In this document: positions 1 through 11,700 of the stretch, in pieces
How the letters are laid out: every line of letters starts with the position of its first letter
Numbering within the stretch: the stretch's first letter is position 1
Assembly (NCBI GenBank): GCA_043381765.1
Contig: JBHJMP010000190.1
Location: 1 to 28,966, forward strand
Direction of reading: 5' to 3'
From: Collodictyon triciliatum
Taxonomy: Eukaryota > CRuMs
Length of the DNA stretch: 28,966 bases
Notes under the pieces: generated by a model
What the model was told of the DNA's origin: nothing
What the model saw: the letters and a program-made list of their open reading frames with translations, nothing else
Database searches by the model: none
Translations under genes and position numbers: made by a program

Positions 1-3000
1 TATTCATAAGCCGCCTGGAAAATGTTGATGAGAAGATTGGATTATATCACTCTCATCTTGTCGAACTCTTATCTTCCTGTTGTTTTGGTGTTTGTGCTTC
101 CAGTAAGAATGCTTGTCTATCTAGGATACCGATCGACACCATGGTAAAAATTGTCTCCAATCAATCCATCTACATTAACATCAGGACAGTATATTTGAAA
201 TTTCTCTGTAGCTTGTTGTTTGCATATGAAGCTGTTCTTGATTTTGGAGAGGATGGCGAAAGTGATGACACCAGCGATCAAAATTTAGCCAATGAACCCA
301 GCTCATTCAATAACACGCTGAATGGGCAAGGGGAGTCAACCAAGATTATAGAATTTCTAAAGACTAATCAGAGTGACGTTATGCAAATGATTCACTCTTT
401 TAGTCATTTCTTGACACAAAAATCCGACTTTGAAAACCCAACAAATGTTTCTAATGCACAAACTTCGGCATTCAGCTTTCACTCAATTCCATTCAGTGTA
501 AGAGGCTCTTCAAACATGACTGACGACGCCTGGATGAGTCGATTTCCCAGAAACCCTGTATCATCGTGGTCTGAAGAAAACGTTCGTTTTTTCATCGAGG
601 TGGCTATATTCATACGTGTTTTGGGATTCTATTTGGATGATTCTGGTCTATCAGGAATGCGACAAGCGGCCATAGAGACTAGTAAACTGCTTACTTTAAC
701 CTTTTTATCTGCACCGGATGCTGAATCCGTAAGGGTTGTTCCTTTCTTTTTAAATAAGATTTTCCAGACCCTTTGGAGAGGAAAAAGGCCCGAAATTTGG
801 CAAGATTTTGCAGATAGGCAAACTGGATTTCTGGGAAAGATTTCATCGCTTCTTAATTCAGGAAATCCTAACTCTATAGAAATGGCTCCTTCTCGAAAAT
901 CCTCCACTACCTCAACTGCCAATACTATCCCTAAAGAGTTGATTGAATGGAATTCCAAGATTAAAGAGGTACAAGACATGATTTGTGAAAGGATACTCTC
1001 TATGAATTCTGAGTCAACAGGACTACTTAATATTCTTTCAGGCCAAAACAACGTCCCAAAAAAAAGAGACATCACTTGTGAAGATAGACTCCTTCTTGAA
1101 GAAGAAAACCCAGGCTACCATGAAGTCGAAAATCAGATCGAATTTAAAAGTATTTACTTTGGAGATGTAACCATGGAGCTGAAATCACGCTTGTTTGCTA
1201 TCATATCTAGCCTGAAAGATTTGAATGAGCCTGGTATTCTAGAATCGAACCAAGATTTCGCTTTTATCTTCAACATATGCCAGCATCTCCAAACGACACG
1301 AGATATTGGTATCACCTGGAGTCCCTGGCTATTCCAAGTATTAACATATGTCCTTTACTGCTGCCCAACGGACGTGGAATCTGACTCTCTTATGGGGGAA
1401 AAGACTAAAAGTCCACATCAGCTTGACGGATTCTGCTTGACAGGACTTTCGACCTTAACGCAGATGCAACTATTGTATGTCAAACTTCAAATACCTGAAA
1501 CGATCCTCAGTCGCTTGAAGTTTTGTCAGGCAGGATGTCCTCAGCGCTCATCAATATTCAGACTCGGCATTTATCTTCTCAAAGGAGGAAATAAAATGGT
1601 TCAGAGTAGTATCTCAGATAACATCAAACAAGACCCAAAGAATGCAGTCATAAGAAAAATTCGCAGTGGCTTTTTAGAGGCCATAGAACATCTTGGGGGT
1701 TATAGGGCAATACAAAACAAGAACGGAAAAGGAGCGGTAACTACAAGAACCCTTGTGGGAACCAGAAGAGATGAAAAACAACAAGAGACCGTTCAATTCA
1801 TTACAATATCCCTGCGCTTTATTCAACTTCTATGTGAAGGCCACAATCATGACATGCAAAACCTCCTACGCAACCAGCCGAAAAATTCTGTTGACCTTAT
1901 ATCTGAAGTGGTTGGGTTCATATTGTTCTTTCAAGAAGATACATGGGGTAGATTGCCCAGAGGTGCACAGGGATTAGACATTAACGCATATACTACCTTT
2001 GAAATGCTCTCCACTATTATTGATATGGAATTACTGACCCAAGGATATAGAACGATGACAGAGTTTATGCAAGGGCCTTGCCTAGAGAACCAGAAGGCCA
2101 TATTGGATGCCAAGGCATGTGATTTTCTTGAGAAATTCCTCCGATATTTCGACCTAAGTAAAACATTCGGTTGTGGGCAAATATTGACTCCTGTCGAATT
2201 TTCATCTAAATTGCATCTCCCCCTTTTAATGGATGAGTGGAACCTTCAATTAAATCAGCTTCAAATGAGCATGTTGGAATTTTTGGTTGGATTGATGGAA
2301 GGTAATCACGAAAACGGAACGCGCATTATTGATGAGATATGTCATATCGTCTTGATTGATAACATGACCTTTCATTTTGAACGTCATCACGCTTTTCATA
2401 AGGAACAACACAATGTTTTCAACAAATCAAAGCTTACTTTTACAAAGCCTCAGTTAGAGTCCCTCAGCGTTCACTCTATCAGGGAAAGAATGTCCCCATC
2501 GGTTCTAGTGCATGTGAAGCATATTGACCTCAGTAAGCTCGAAAGTGTCGTCGAGGTCGATTTCCGATATCGCAAATTTGTATACGGTTTGTGGTCTCGA
2601 GTCCATATCATGATTGGTTGCGAATATTACAAAATTATGCGTCTGCTTTCGGAGTCATCAATAGGACAAAAGTTGGCGAGAGACTTGCATGCTTGGGAAT
2701 CCAACCACAAACACTATAATGTTCATGAGTACGTCGCTCGAATAGAAATGTTGAGAGAAAACAAATTGGAACTTGTCCTTTTTAATGTTCCGAAAACCAT
2801 TCGTGATTACTGGAAGTCACCGGAAATTCAAAGTGCAAAGCATGATATCTACTATCAAGTTGACCGCACAAACCCTGAAGACAAACTGCGGGACTTTTTG
2901 AAAAGGTCAAATCAATTAAACTATATGTTTGATAATTTGAATAAAATAAAGAAACTCGATTATGTACCCATTATGAAGCCAATTTACTATGCAACAAAAG

Positions 3001-3710
3001 CAAGGTCAGCCTGGAGAACCCTTTCATTTGCAGTCACAGTAATTATCAACATTCTGCTTTTGTCCGGAACCCAAGTCGGAGACACTGGCGACCAATATAA
3101 CATCAAAGAACCTGAGAAACGAGCAATCGATGGACTTGGTCACCTGCAACTTATCTTGTCGATTTTGATGATATTGACCACTTTGATAATATTTGCGCCT
3201 GTGAAGTACAAACAAGCTGCTGAAGAGGTCAGGTCCAAGGGGAAAAAATATCCGCTGCAGTCAAAGTTCTCTGGTCTCTGGAGCATATTGAGCGACAACG
3301 AAATTGCATTTTTGTTCATCTATGTCTTTTTCAGCTTCGTTGCAGTTGCTAAGTCTCCATTCTTCTTTTGTGTCCATTTGCTTGATATTTTTTTCAAGAA
3401 TCGACTCTTGAACTATGTCCTTCGCTCTGTTTTTCAAAATATCACACAGTTGGCTGCAACAATCCTCCTTGGGGTTATAGTTATATACATTTTCACGATG
3501 ATTGGATACTCTTCATTTCATGGACAATACGAATTTGGAGACGGAGCGGTGAATTGCTCCAATCTTTGGACATGTTTTCTGGGTCATTTAGATTTGGGTT
3601 TGAGAGGACCTCCAACTTGGCTGTCTGATGATTTAAGCTTTGAGAATTATCTCTTTGATGTTTTGTATAACATTTTGATTATACTCATACTGGTTGCAAT
3701 TATTTCTGGT
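1..3710 (+). CDS. ITPR: IP3 receptor-type intracellular calcium channel, partial (5' and 3' ends missing)
   Basis: The frame is open from base 3, so the Met at 141 is internal and the gene began before the window. Residue numbers count from that Met. The first codons (LENVDEKIGLYHSHLVELL) resemble the alpha-solenoid RIH repeats of IP3/ryanodine receptors. A RIH-associated block lies near residues 545-600, with FIQLLCEGHNHDMQNLLRNQ. The channel part has predicted membrane segments near 956-975, 1002-1021, 1054-1076, 1105-1126 and 1170-1190. A pore loop near 1138-1160 (CSNLWTCFLGHLDLGLRG) precedes the last helix. By family this is a calcium-release channel of ER or acidic stores. The exon most likely ends at 3710, before a GTAAGT donor at 3711. 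The C-terminal linker normally found after the last helix is not visible. Unlike its neighbours, this 3.7 kb stretch has no evident intron. The IP3-binding core is outside the window, so ligand specificity is unknown. Confidence 0.88.
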
Positions 3711-3720
3711 GTAAGTGGTA

Positions 3721-3893
3721 TCAATCAGTTTTCCATTTTTTTCTCTTTTTTCTTTTTCTTTTTCNNNNNNNNNNNNNNNNNNNNNNNNNNNNNNNNNNNN
3801 NNNNNNNNNNNNNNNNNNNNNNNNNNNNNNNNNNNNNNNNNNNNNNTTTTTTCTTTTTTTTCTTTTTTTTCTTTTTTTCTTTTTTCCTTTATG
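3721..3893. repeat. T/C-rich low-complexity tract with an 82-N assembly gap (3765-3846)
   Basis: Runs of T broken by single C flank an 82-base N stretch. The tract lies just inside the intron that follows the channel's last visible exon. The missing channel C-terminus would be expected in or beyond this gap. Confidence 0.9.
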
Positions 3894-4751
3894 CTCCGCC
3901 GTTTGGAAGTCTAATGTGCTTGATGCTTGGTAAATCTGTAAATTGACAGGCCGGCGTCTGGGAGGCTCCGTCCGACCCTGGTGTGGACATCGGTCGCTGG
4001 CAACTAATATACAAAGGAGAAGTTAGATTCAAATATTGTATCACTATATTTCTTCCTCCAGCAAAACAATTAACATATAAACCACATTTACTTACTCAAG
4101 CAACATCTCATCCCAACGAAGTCGCTGCATACAACTACATCTTACCTATCCATTCCTCATCCTTTTCTATCTGGGTTGATTGTTCTTTCTGCCTACTTCC
4201 CATCGCACTTATCACTCGTTGACAAACCACAAATACCAGACTGCTGCTCTGCCGTCGTCTTCATCCCTCACATTCACCTTGGTGTGCGAAGGCAAGAAAA
4301 TCACACCAACTCCACACGGGAATACCCCTCGCAAGAAAGTAAACTGAGAGTGGATTATGGTCTTTGTTCTTTGCACACATTTGTGTTGGATACGCGTGTA
4401 GGATTTTATGCTGCCACTTGCATACCCATCCAGTCGAGGTCATAGTCATGGTTTTGTAGATAAAAGCTGCCAGAAAGAATAAAACGTGCCGATTCCTGAC
4501 ACCACCCTTAGAGTTTTCTTGTCTTCCTTCCTCTATCTTCTTTTTCATTTTTCATTTTTCATTTTTCATTTTTCATTTTTCATTTTTCATTTTTCATTTT
4601 TCATTTTTCATTTTTCATTTTTCATTTTTCATTTTTTTTACCGTTGCGCCATGCTTTTCAATCACCTCTCAAGCATTCGGAAGGAGTAAGCAAGCAGAAA
4701 AACAGAAATAGCTTATTCGAACAAGACTTGCGTGTCTCAGTTCTGCCAGAG
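3894..4751. other. Stretch without an assignable gene, including an unassigned GC-rich island near 3950-4020
   Basis: A good splice acceptor (TTGACAG) ends at 3949. A GC-rich open stretch follows in phase with the channel exon and starts AGVWEAPSDPGVDIGRWQLI. It stays open to 4222 but turns AT-rich after about 4020. It does not look like the expected channel C-terminus and I recognise no family. The rest is AT-rich sequence and a heptamer repeat. It may hold a lost 3' exon, a UTR or spacer. Confidence 0.4.
4541..4637. repeat. Heptanucleotide tandem repeat (CATTTTT)n
   Basis: About 13 head-to-tail copies of CATTTTT end about 115 bases upstream of the start chosen for the coiled-coil gene. There are no spacers, so this is a plain minisatellite-type repeat. 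Confidence 0.95.
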
Positions 4752-7428
4752 ATGTCTTCGCGCTCGAGCCCCCGACCGACGCTACGTACGCAACGGTTTC
4801 TTCAACTGCAGCCCGAAGAAGTTGTCCGCAGCAAAGAGGACGCCGTGCGCAGGGCAGAGAGAAGGCCTTCGCCCAGGAACGAAAGGCCAAAGGAAACCGC
4901 AAAGCCTCTGTCCGTGAGCGAGCGCCTTCAAGAGAAGAGGAATGTAGGGCTGTTTCTGTTTAGTTTTCCCTGTGTTTCCGTTGCAGCTGATGTGATTTTA
5001 TTGCAGTCGGGCCATGTGGAAGTGCAAGGCAGAGGGGAGTACGGGGACTTGCAGGTTTGTGGTGGTTTCTTTCCAAACTTTGGAAAGAATTTGTTTTTGT
5101 TTTTGTTTTTGTTTTTTTAAAAAAAGGACAAAAGAAAAAATAAACTCAAAAAAGCATCAGCATTACGCGATTAATAAGGCTGAATTAAAGGTTTCTTATT
5201 TATCAATTATACCCGAGTACTATGTTAATGCAAATTTACTTATATAATGCAAAAAAAATGATAAAAATAATAAATAGGCGTGCAAACGAGTAATACAAGA
5301 TCAATCATTGGAAATCAAGATACTATACGAGCAACTAGAGAGTAAGAAAGGATTCTGTAACTGCATGCCAGATGGCATGTGATTAAGAAAATTCAATGGT
5401 GCATTATTTTCTGAAATATTGGTGGAGTAATTCTTTATGAGAATTTTTTTTGAATTGAATTCTTAATCAGTAAATTGGATTCGTGAAACAGAAAACAAAG
5501 GTGGCGGTGGTGGTGTTTCGATGGATGAACTTCTTTCACTCAAAAGATCGAATAGACTTCTTGAGTTTGAGTTGGACGAGATGAGCACAAAAATTGAGTT
5601 TGAAGTTAAGAAACATCAGAAACTCGAAGAGGTTTATGATAAACTTGTTAAAATCTGCTATGTGCACATATTTTTTTCCCTGAGCCCGTCTTTGATTACA
5701 AATACCAACAACTAGTATCGTCCATCAGAGTAATAATGACCATATTTTTACTCTGATATGCGAATATACGAAAAGTCTCTTTCAGACGAGAAAGATCGTT
5801 CGGATAGACTTTCAAAGCAGAATGCCGAGCTTCTGGAGATTGTGCGTAAGCTGGAGACCAAATTGGCAGAAGTTGAAAATAAAGCGAAGCCTCACGTATT
5901 TTTTTTTAGAATTAATCCATTGCGTTTCTGGTGGTATTACGTTTTTTTCCTTTATTAAATTTAAAGTCTGGTGGTGTTACATTTATTTGTGTGTTTCGTT
6001 TTCGAAATATATATGTATAGCTCATTAATTTCTTTACAGGCCATACACTCCGACATAATTCATCAGCTGGAGGAATCGAAGAGGCATACTCCTTTTCATA
6101 TGTATCCACATTGTGCCCATACTTCAATTACAATAACATTTAACCTGTGGCTTAGGAAATGCGATTTTTTAGAGCAAACGACCCGGGATAAAATGCAAAA
6201 AATAGCAGAATTGGAAGAAAAAATGGCGATGCTGCAGAAGAACGCTGACTCTTATAGGAACTCGCTATTAAAGATTCAAGGTATTGAAATTTGAAGCCTC
6301 TTTCACACATCAAAACAAAAGGAAACAAGGGTTTTCTCAAACTATGATTGTACAGCAACAACTCTACAACTGAAAAATATATTCATGTGATTGCCTTAAT
6401 TTATTTAAAAACTTATTGCGCATCCATTCAAATCAAATCAGCGAACAAACCAGTTCGTATCCAAATCAGTCGAGATGAAGATGCAGATGGGCATATAGAA
6501 AAAGAGATACAAATTATCACTTCAGAGTGGAAAGTGATTAAATATAGACAAAATTTAATGTGACCTTCAAACATTTGTTCCAAGGTTTGTATTCATTTTT
6601 ATTTACAATTGCAAACCACTTATTTATCAGGAAAAAGTTACTGTGTTGAAAGAAAAGCTAGATTTACGCGATAGAGATGTCGAAGAGCTCATACAAGAGC
6701 TCGAAAAAAGAGGTTTATTCAAAGGAGATATGAACTCTTAGATTATCTCTATGACACAAACATCTCAAAATAGATAATAAGAATTATGTGGATAATGAAA
6801 GAATATGGTTTTCAATAATTTTTTTACCATAATAATGTCCTGTATAATTATTTACTACTTAAAAATTGATGAATTTTCAGACAAAGAAATTGAAAGTCTA
6901 CAACAGGAAAATATGTTCTTGTCAGGAAAAATAGATTCGAAGGAGCGCAATGTGAGATAAAATGATTCCTTTTTGTAATTTTTTATTGTATTTTTTTTTA
7001 AAAAAAAAAGAAGACCTGATACTTTATTCCTTTTTCAACTAGGTTCCATTTCAATTATGAATCACTTCGTAACCCTATTTCAAAAATAGATTGAAGACTT
7101 GAGAAGACAACTCCTACTTTTAGATGAATCTTTAACAAAAGAAAAGGCCTACAACGAAGAGCTCTTGAGGTTGCTTGACCAGACAGTAGAGACTAAGGTT
7201 GATATGCTTTCTGCTTTTAATTTTCCCAAATATCGAACATTTCTCATCCTATTTGCATAGAAATATCCCTAATATTTTGAATGAATGAATCTAATGCGAG
7301 ACTATTAAGTGTTTTTTTTTTCACCATCAAACTCACTCAAAAAAAAAAAAAAGGAAAGAGTTTTTACTGCCTCACCAAAAAGGCTTGACGCACCAAAATC
7401 GTATGGGTTGGGCTCCAGAAAAAGATAA
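4752..7428 (+). CDS. Coiled-coil protein of unknown function, about 12 exons
   Basis: No annotated family is recognised. Proposed exons: 4752-4943, 5007-5054, 5278-5341, 5492-5646, 5776-5895, 6040-6083, 6156-6280, 6454-6533, 6631-6712, 6881-6951, 7090-7197, 7354-7428 (TAA). Reading phase closes across all of them. The 6084-6155 intron needs a GC donor (AG|GCATAC). The acceptor at 5776 is one of two choices; the other is 5786. The product is about 385 residues. An Arg/Pro/Ser-rich head of about 64 residues is followed by a Gly run (GGGGG near 5502-5516). Long heptad-like, Glu/Lys/Leu-rich segments then run almost to the end, for example DELLSLKRSNRLLEFELDEM and EKVTVLKEKLDLRDRDVEEL. The tail is short and basic (KRLDAPKSYGLGSRKR). 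ATG 4752 is the first in-frame Met of the first exon, but an upstream exon is possible. A cytoskeletal or scaffold role is a guess from composition. Confidence 0.72.
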
Positions 7429-8518
7429 CAATCACCTATACCGTTTCCTGTAACACTCGATAAGAAATCCAAGGATTAACTGTTGGATTTTTTGAATAAA
7501 GTTATTTTTAATCATTGGTGTAAATCACACAAGAAGAAATATAGAAAAACGATACGCTGATGCAAAATCCGAACAGGCTCACTTAAACCTTATTTATTTT
7601 TCGAAATCTTATAGTCGTTTATGAATAGGAAGCCATTTATTCCAAGGAATGGGTAACATATGGGATATAGATCGAAATTTTCGAGACCGTTCACAACTTA
7701 GATACTCTAATTGTTTTTGGTTTTTGGTTTTTGGTTGCTTGCTTTTTCCTATCTTTTTCTCTTCGAGAACGAATATCTCGATTTGAATGATTCCCTCGCT
7801 CGATATGTGGGCTCTACAGCACCTGTTATATGTGACAAACATTTTTCTTATTCTGCTCACCTCAAAAGGGTGTGTAAATGCTGGCTTCTGTATGCTGAAG
7901 TTTTCTGAAGCAGTAAACGAATGGGCGCAGAATTGAAGTAACATGATTAAAGAAAAGGACCATCGCCTCCCATACGATATTCCGCTGGTTCGATGACCCT
8001 TCACTCTCATGCGGTTTGTCTAAGTCATGTACGGAGCGGATTTGGGATTATGTGCACCACCTATCGAAGCGAGTTTGGACGTAGCCACACTCACAAGGTT
8101 GATGGAGGTTCAGAATCGCATGCGCAGGCCTGCCCTGCTGCAGTGCTTCACATAGCTTCATCGCTCCGTTGTGTACAGAGATAGCATCCTTTCGCATCCT
8201 TTGGTTGATTAGTCCCGAATGCCAACTACAATATGCAGAGAACAGCAGGGAAATCCCGCAACCGTTTCGTTACTATTTTCTTATCTGAGAAACGCAACGC
8301 AGTTATTGATTCCAGATTAATATAACGTAACGTTCTGCAAGCAGAACGCACAAACCGTTCTTTTAAAAAAAACCTTGATAAACGTACCAACGCCCACGCA
8401 AAGATATTTATCCTTCATACGCAGCTGAGACGCAGACGCCACCAAGGCAAACACTCGCAGAGGCGCTTCCAGGCTAAGAAAGGCATCCGCGACAAACACA
8501 GGCGATCATCTGGAAGAC
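7429..8518. other. Intergenic or 5' region between the coiled-coil and phosphoesterase genes
   Basis: I see no recognisable gene or tRNA. A GC-richer stretch from about 8435 to 8518 is open in the frame of the next gene (it contains RRGASRLRKASATNTGDHLE) and follows a possible acceptor (ACGCAG). It may be part of the phosphoesterase's first coding exon. In-frame TGA just upstream limits how far that frame can extend. Confidence 0.45.
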
Positions 8519-8649
8519 ATGACACTCGTTGTCCCCTTCTTCGGCGAGATTTTCTTTGAGTAAGGACACTCATCAATACCCTTGTATAAGTTCTTGGTTT
8601 TCTCGCTGGCGTATCACTCAGACATGTGGGCTCTTTCAACTCCTTACGA

Positions 8650-8746
<97 letters not shown>

Positions 8747-11700
8747 TATAAAGAACTCTACTAATTATCGTGTAGAGAGACTGACTGGCAAACGTACGAG
8801 AAGAAGCCGCCTTGCCAATGGTACAGCATGCGCACTCTCTTTACAACATTTGCTCACTCTGTCATCGCAGACTTTGCAAACACCCATGCAGATTTCCGTA
8901 CCATCCAAGTACTGATTACACCTCAAGTATCATTCCACGACTACTCAAACGAGGTATTCAGTCCCCATTCGCCGACATGACTAAAGACCAACCATCCACA
9001 TAGCACTGCATATCTTTCTGCCAGCATCTTCTTCACCTCAACCATCCGCAACTCAAATTCTTAACTTTTACTTCATCAAACTGGTTATGACCCCTATCAT
9101 CAATTTTTTTTTGGTAAAAATCTTTGTCTGTATTACGTACTATCTTATGTCTATACCTTCTAGAAAGAACTCTGGGTTGACTACATGGCTGACACCGGGG
9201 ATGGCTTCAATGCGACATACTCTATGTTTAATCTGATTGCCAGAGATAAACTGAGAATAGAACACGGGACGGGGCACGTCAACACACAGCGCGGAAAGGT
9301 GCTTGTCTTGGGTGGAGACGAGGTAGAGTCAAGGAGAAATAGTAAAGCAAATTGCTTAAGTCCACGACATCATATGCATGGAATAAGCGGCATTTCATCG
9401 CACACAGATCTTCCTGCTAAACGCACCCAATATTCTCAGGTGTATCCACTGTCTAGTTACACAGAGTACACCAACCGGCTCATTTACCCCATGCGTGCAG
9501 CTATGCCAAAGAAGCGAGATATGATTACGGATGTATTTGCTATGCCTGGAAATCACGATTGGTATTTATTATGAGTTCTTTTAAAATCTAGCAATAAAGG
9601 GGTACCTTAACGCTTGATTGAAATTCATTCATTATAATCGTAGGTACGAAGGGCTTTCAACATTCTCAAATATATTTATGTCTGGACGGAAGCTTGGAGG
9701 ATGGCAATCCGTTCAAAAGTGGAGCTATTTTGCGATGAAACTTCCTCATGACTGGTGGATGCTATGCCTGGACACTGCGCTCGACTCAGAGATAGACAAT
9801 AGACAAGTGAGTCGTCTAACTTAATAAAAAAAAAATTTTTTTTTTTACTGACCTAGCTTGTCCTACTTCATCTCTCCACCGATGCTATTCCTATATGAAT
9901 ATTGTGTATTGAAGGAAAAAAGAAGATTCACATGACCATAATTTGTACAGCTCGAGTATTTTGAAAATATTATACGCAATGTGATGACGGAGAAATCCAA
10001 GATTATTGTCTGTGCACCAGAACCATTTTGGATATATGAAGCGCTAAAACAGAAGACCAAGTATTCAAGCTTTTCTATGTATACATATTCATATCAATGA
10101 GGATTCCATATTTGCGACAGGAATACCGTGTCAACGAGTAAAACAATTTACTGCAGGATAACTCTGAACCTCGACTATCTGACGCGAAAACTACTCACGA
10201 TTCGGTACTGCCCTTTGTATATCTCTGGAGACTTGCATCACTACCGGCACCATGTTGCCGAGGAAGACCGGCCCGATGGAGTGAAAACGCGGCCCAAGGT
10301 GCGTTCGCAAGATTCACTCAAAAATATTGCTAATAAGTCTCTTCGTTCTAATTTATCGACTTTAATTTTTTGCTTCTACTATAGTTCTGATCATTGACTA
10401 TTCTCCTGATTTATAGATTCACTACTTCACAGCTGGTGGAGGAGGCGCTTTTCTTCACCCGACCCACGTAGAGCCATGCGATTCTGTGAATACAAATGAC
10501 AGGCGACAAGCTCACCTGAAGGTTTGGCTATAGTCGTAATGTCCACCACCAAATAGAAGTTTGAAGTGCTTCACCGCTGTTTTATCATCCATTCTTACTG
10601 GTTTAGACTATCTTGTGAGAACATCATCTTAATTTGGATGGGTGAAGGGCTTGTATTGAATTGAAACAAAAATACAGACAGAATACCCAAACAAGAAGAC
10701 CAGCAGAATGCTCGCCTTTAGAAACCTTGCGTTCTTGTGGTACAACCCTTCGTTCTGTGTGATTTCGGCGATGGCGTATCTATGTGTCAATCTCCTTCTT
10801 CCAATCTACTACGTTTGTAAAATATCAATGTACAGCACGCATAATTATTTGCAATACACAGTCATCACACACATTTGGCACAGAGGATTCAGACTATATT
10901 GTCTATCTGCTCATCGGAGTACTAAATATCAATGCCATTGAATGCACAGGGTGAATCCGACGATTTCTGGGGACCAGATATCGCATCATCGGGGGCTGTT
11001 TGGATTGCATTTCTAATAATGATAGCAGGGGCGGTTTTGTATGGATGCTCGGGCTCGAACAAGCGCTATGCACCTATTGTGGGCTTCATACACGGGGGTT
11101 GCCACGTCGGGGCATCGCTTTTGTGTAGTTGGGTGGGGATGACTGTGGGTGACAAAATGAACGAGGGTCTACAATCTCAAGTAATCCTATTTTATTTTTA
11201 TTTTTTTTACTTCCTTGTTTCAAAAGAAAAAGCGCAACTCAATCTTGGACTTAACTGAACCCCAAAGTTATTCTCAGCAAAGCATTACCATTATTAAGGA
11301 TGTAACACATACTGATTTTGTACCCATGTATACATTCGATTGGCCGAGGTAAATGTTTCATGGATGAAAATCTTTAGGTATCTAATATGGTTGTCTCATG
11401 GCTCCTTGGTACGATATGCTTCTCTCTGATTTGTGGCACATACCTCCTCGTGTGTCAGAATCTCTTATCGATGCACAACGGTGACTTTTCAGCCATTATC
11501 GTGTGTGAATACCGACACTTTTTACGGCTCTTCTTCGACCAAGAGGGGAATGCCACTGTCTTCTCCATAGGTGTGGACCACCCGCCAAGTAAGTGGAGGC
11601 TATCCAACAAAGACAACCAGTCTCTCTACGAAGTTGACGGCCACAACGACATCGAATATCACCTTTTGGAAGACCCTGTACATATCAGTTAGTCTTTTTC

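Noticed and set aside
629-1075. Minus-strand 148-residue ORF inside the channel gene
   Set aside because: It is antisense to a conserved channel exon and resembles no family.
8650-8745. Poly-Ile coding sequence
   Set aside because: It is only an (AAT)n microsatellite read in frame.
9185-9574. A single 129-residue phosphoesterase ORF
   Set aside because: It reads through the stop-free intron 9323-9439 and past the 9562 donor. Family motifs continue upstream and downstream.
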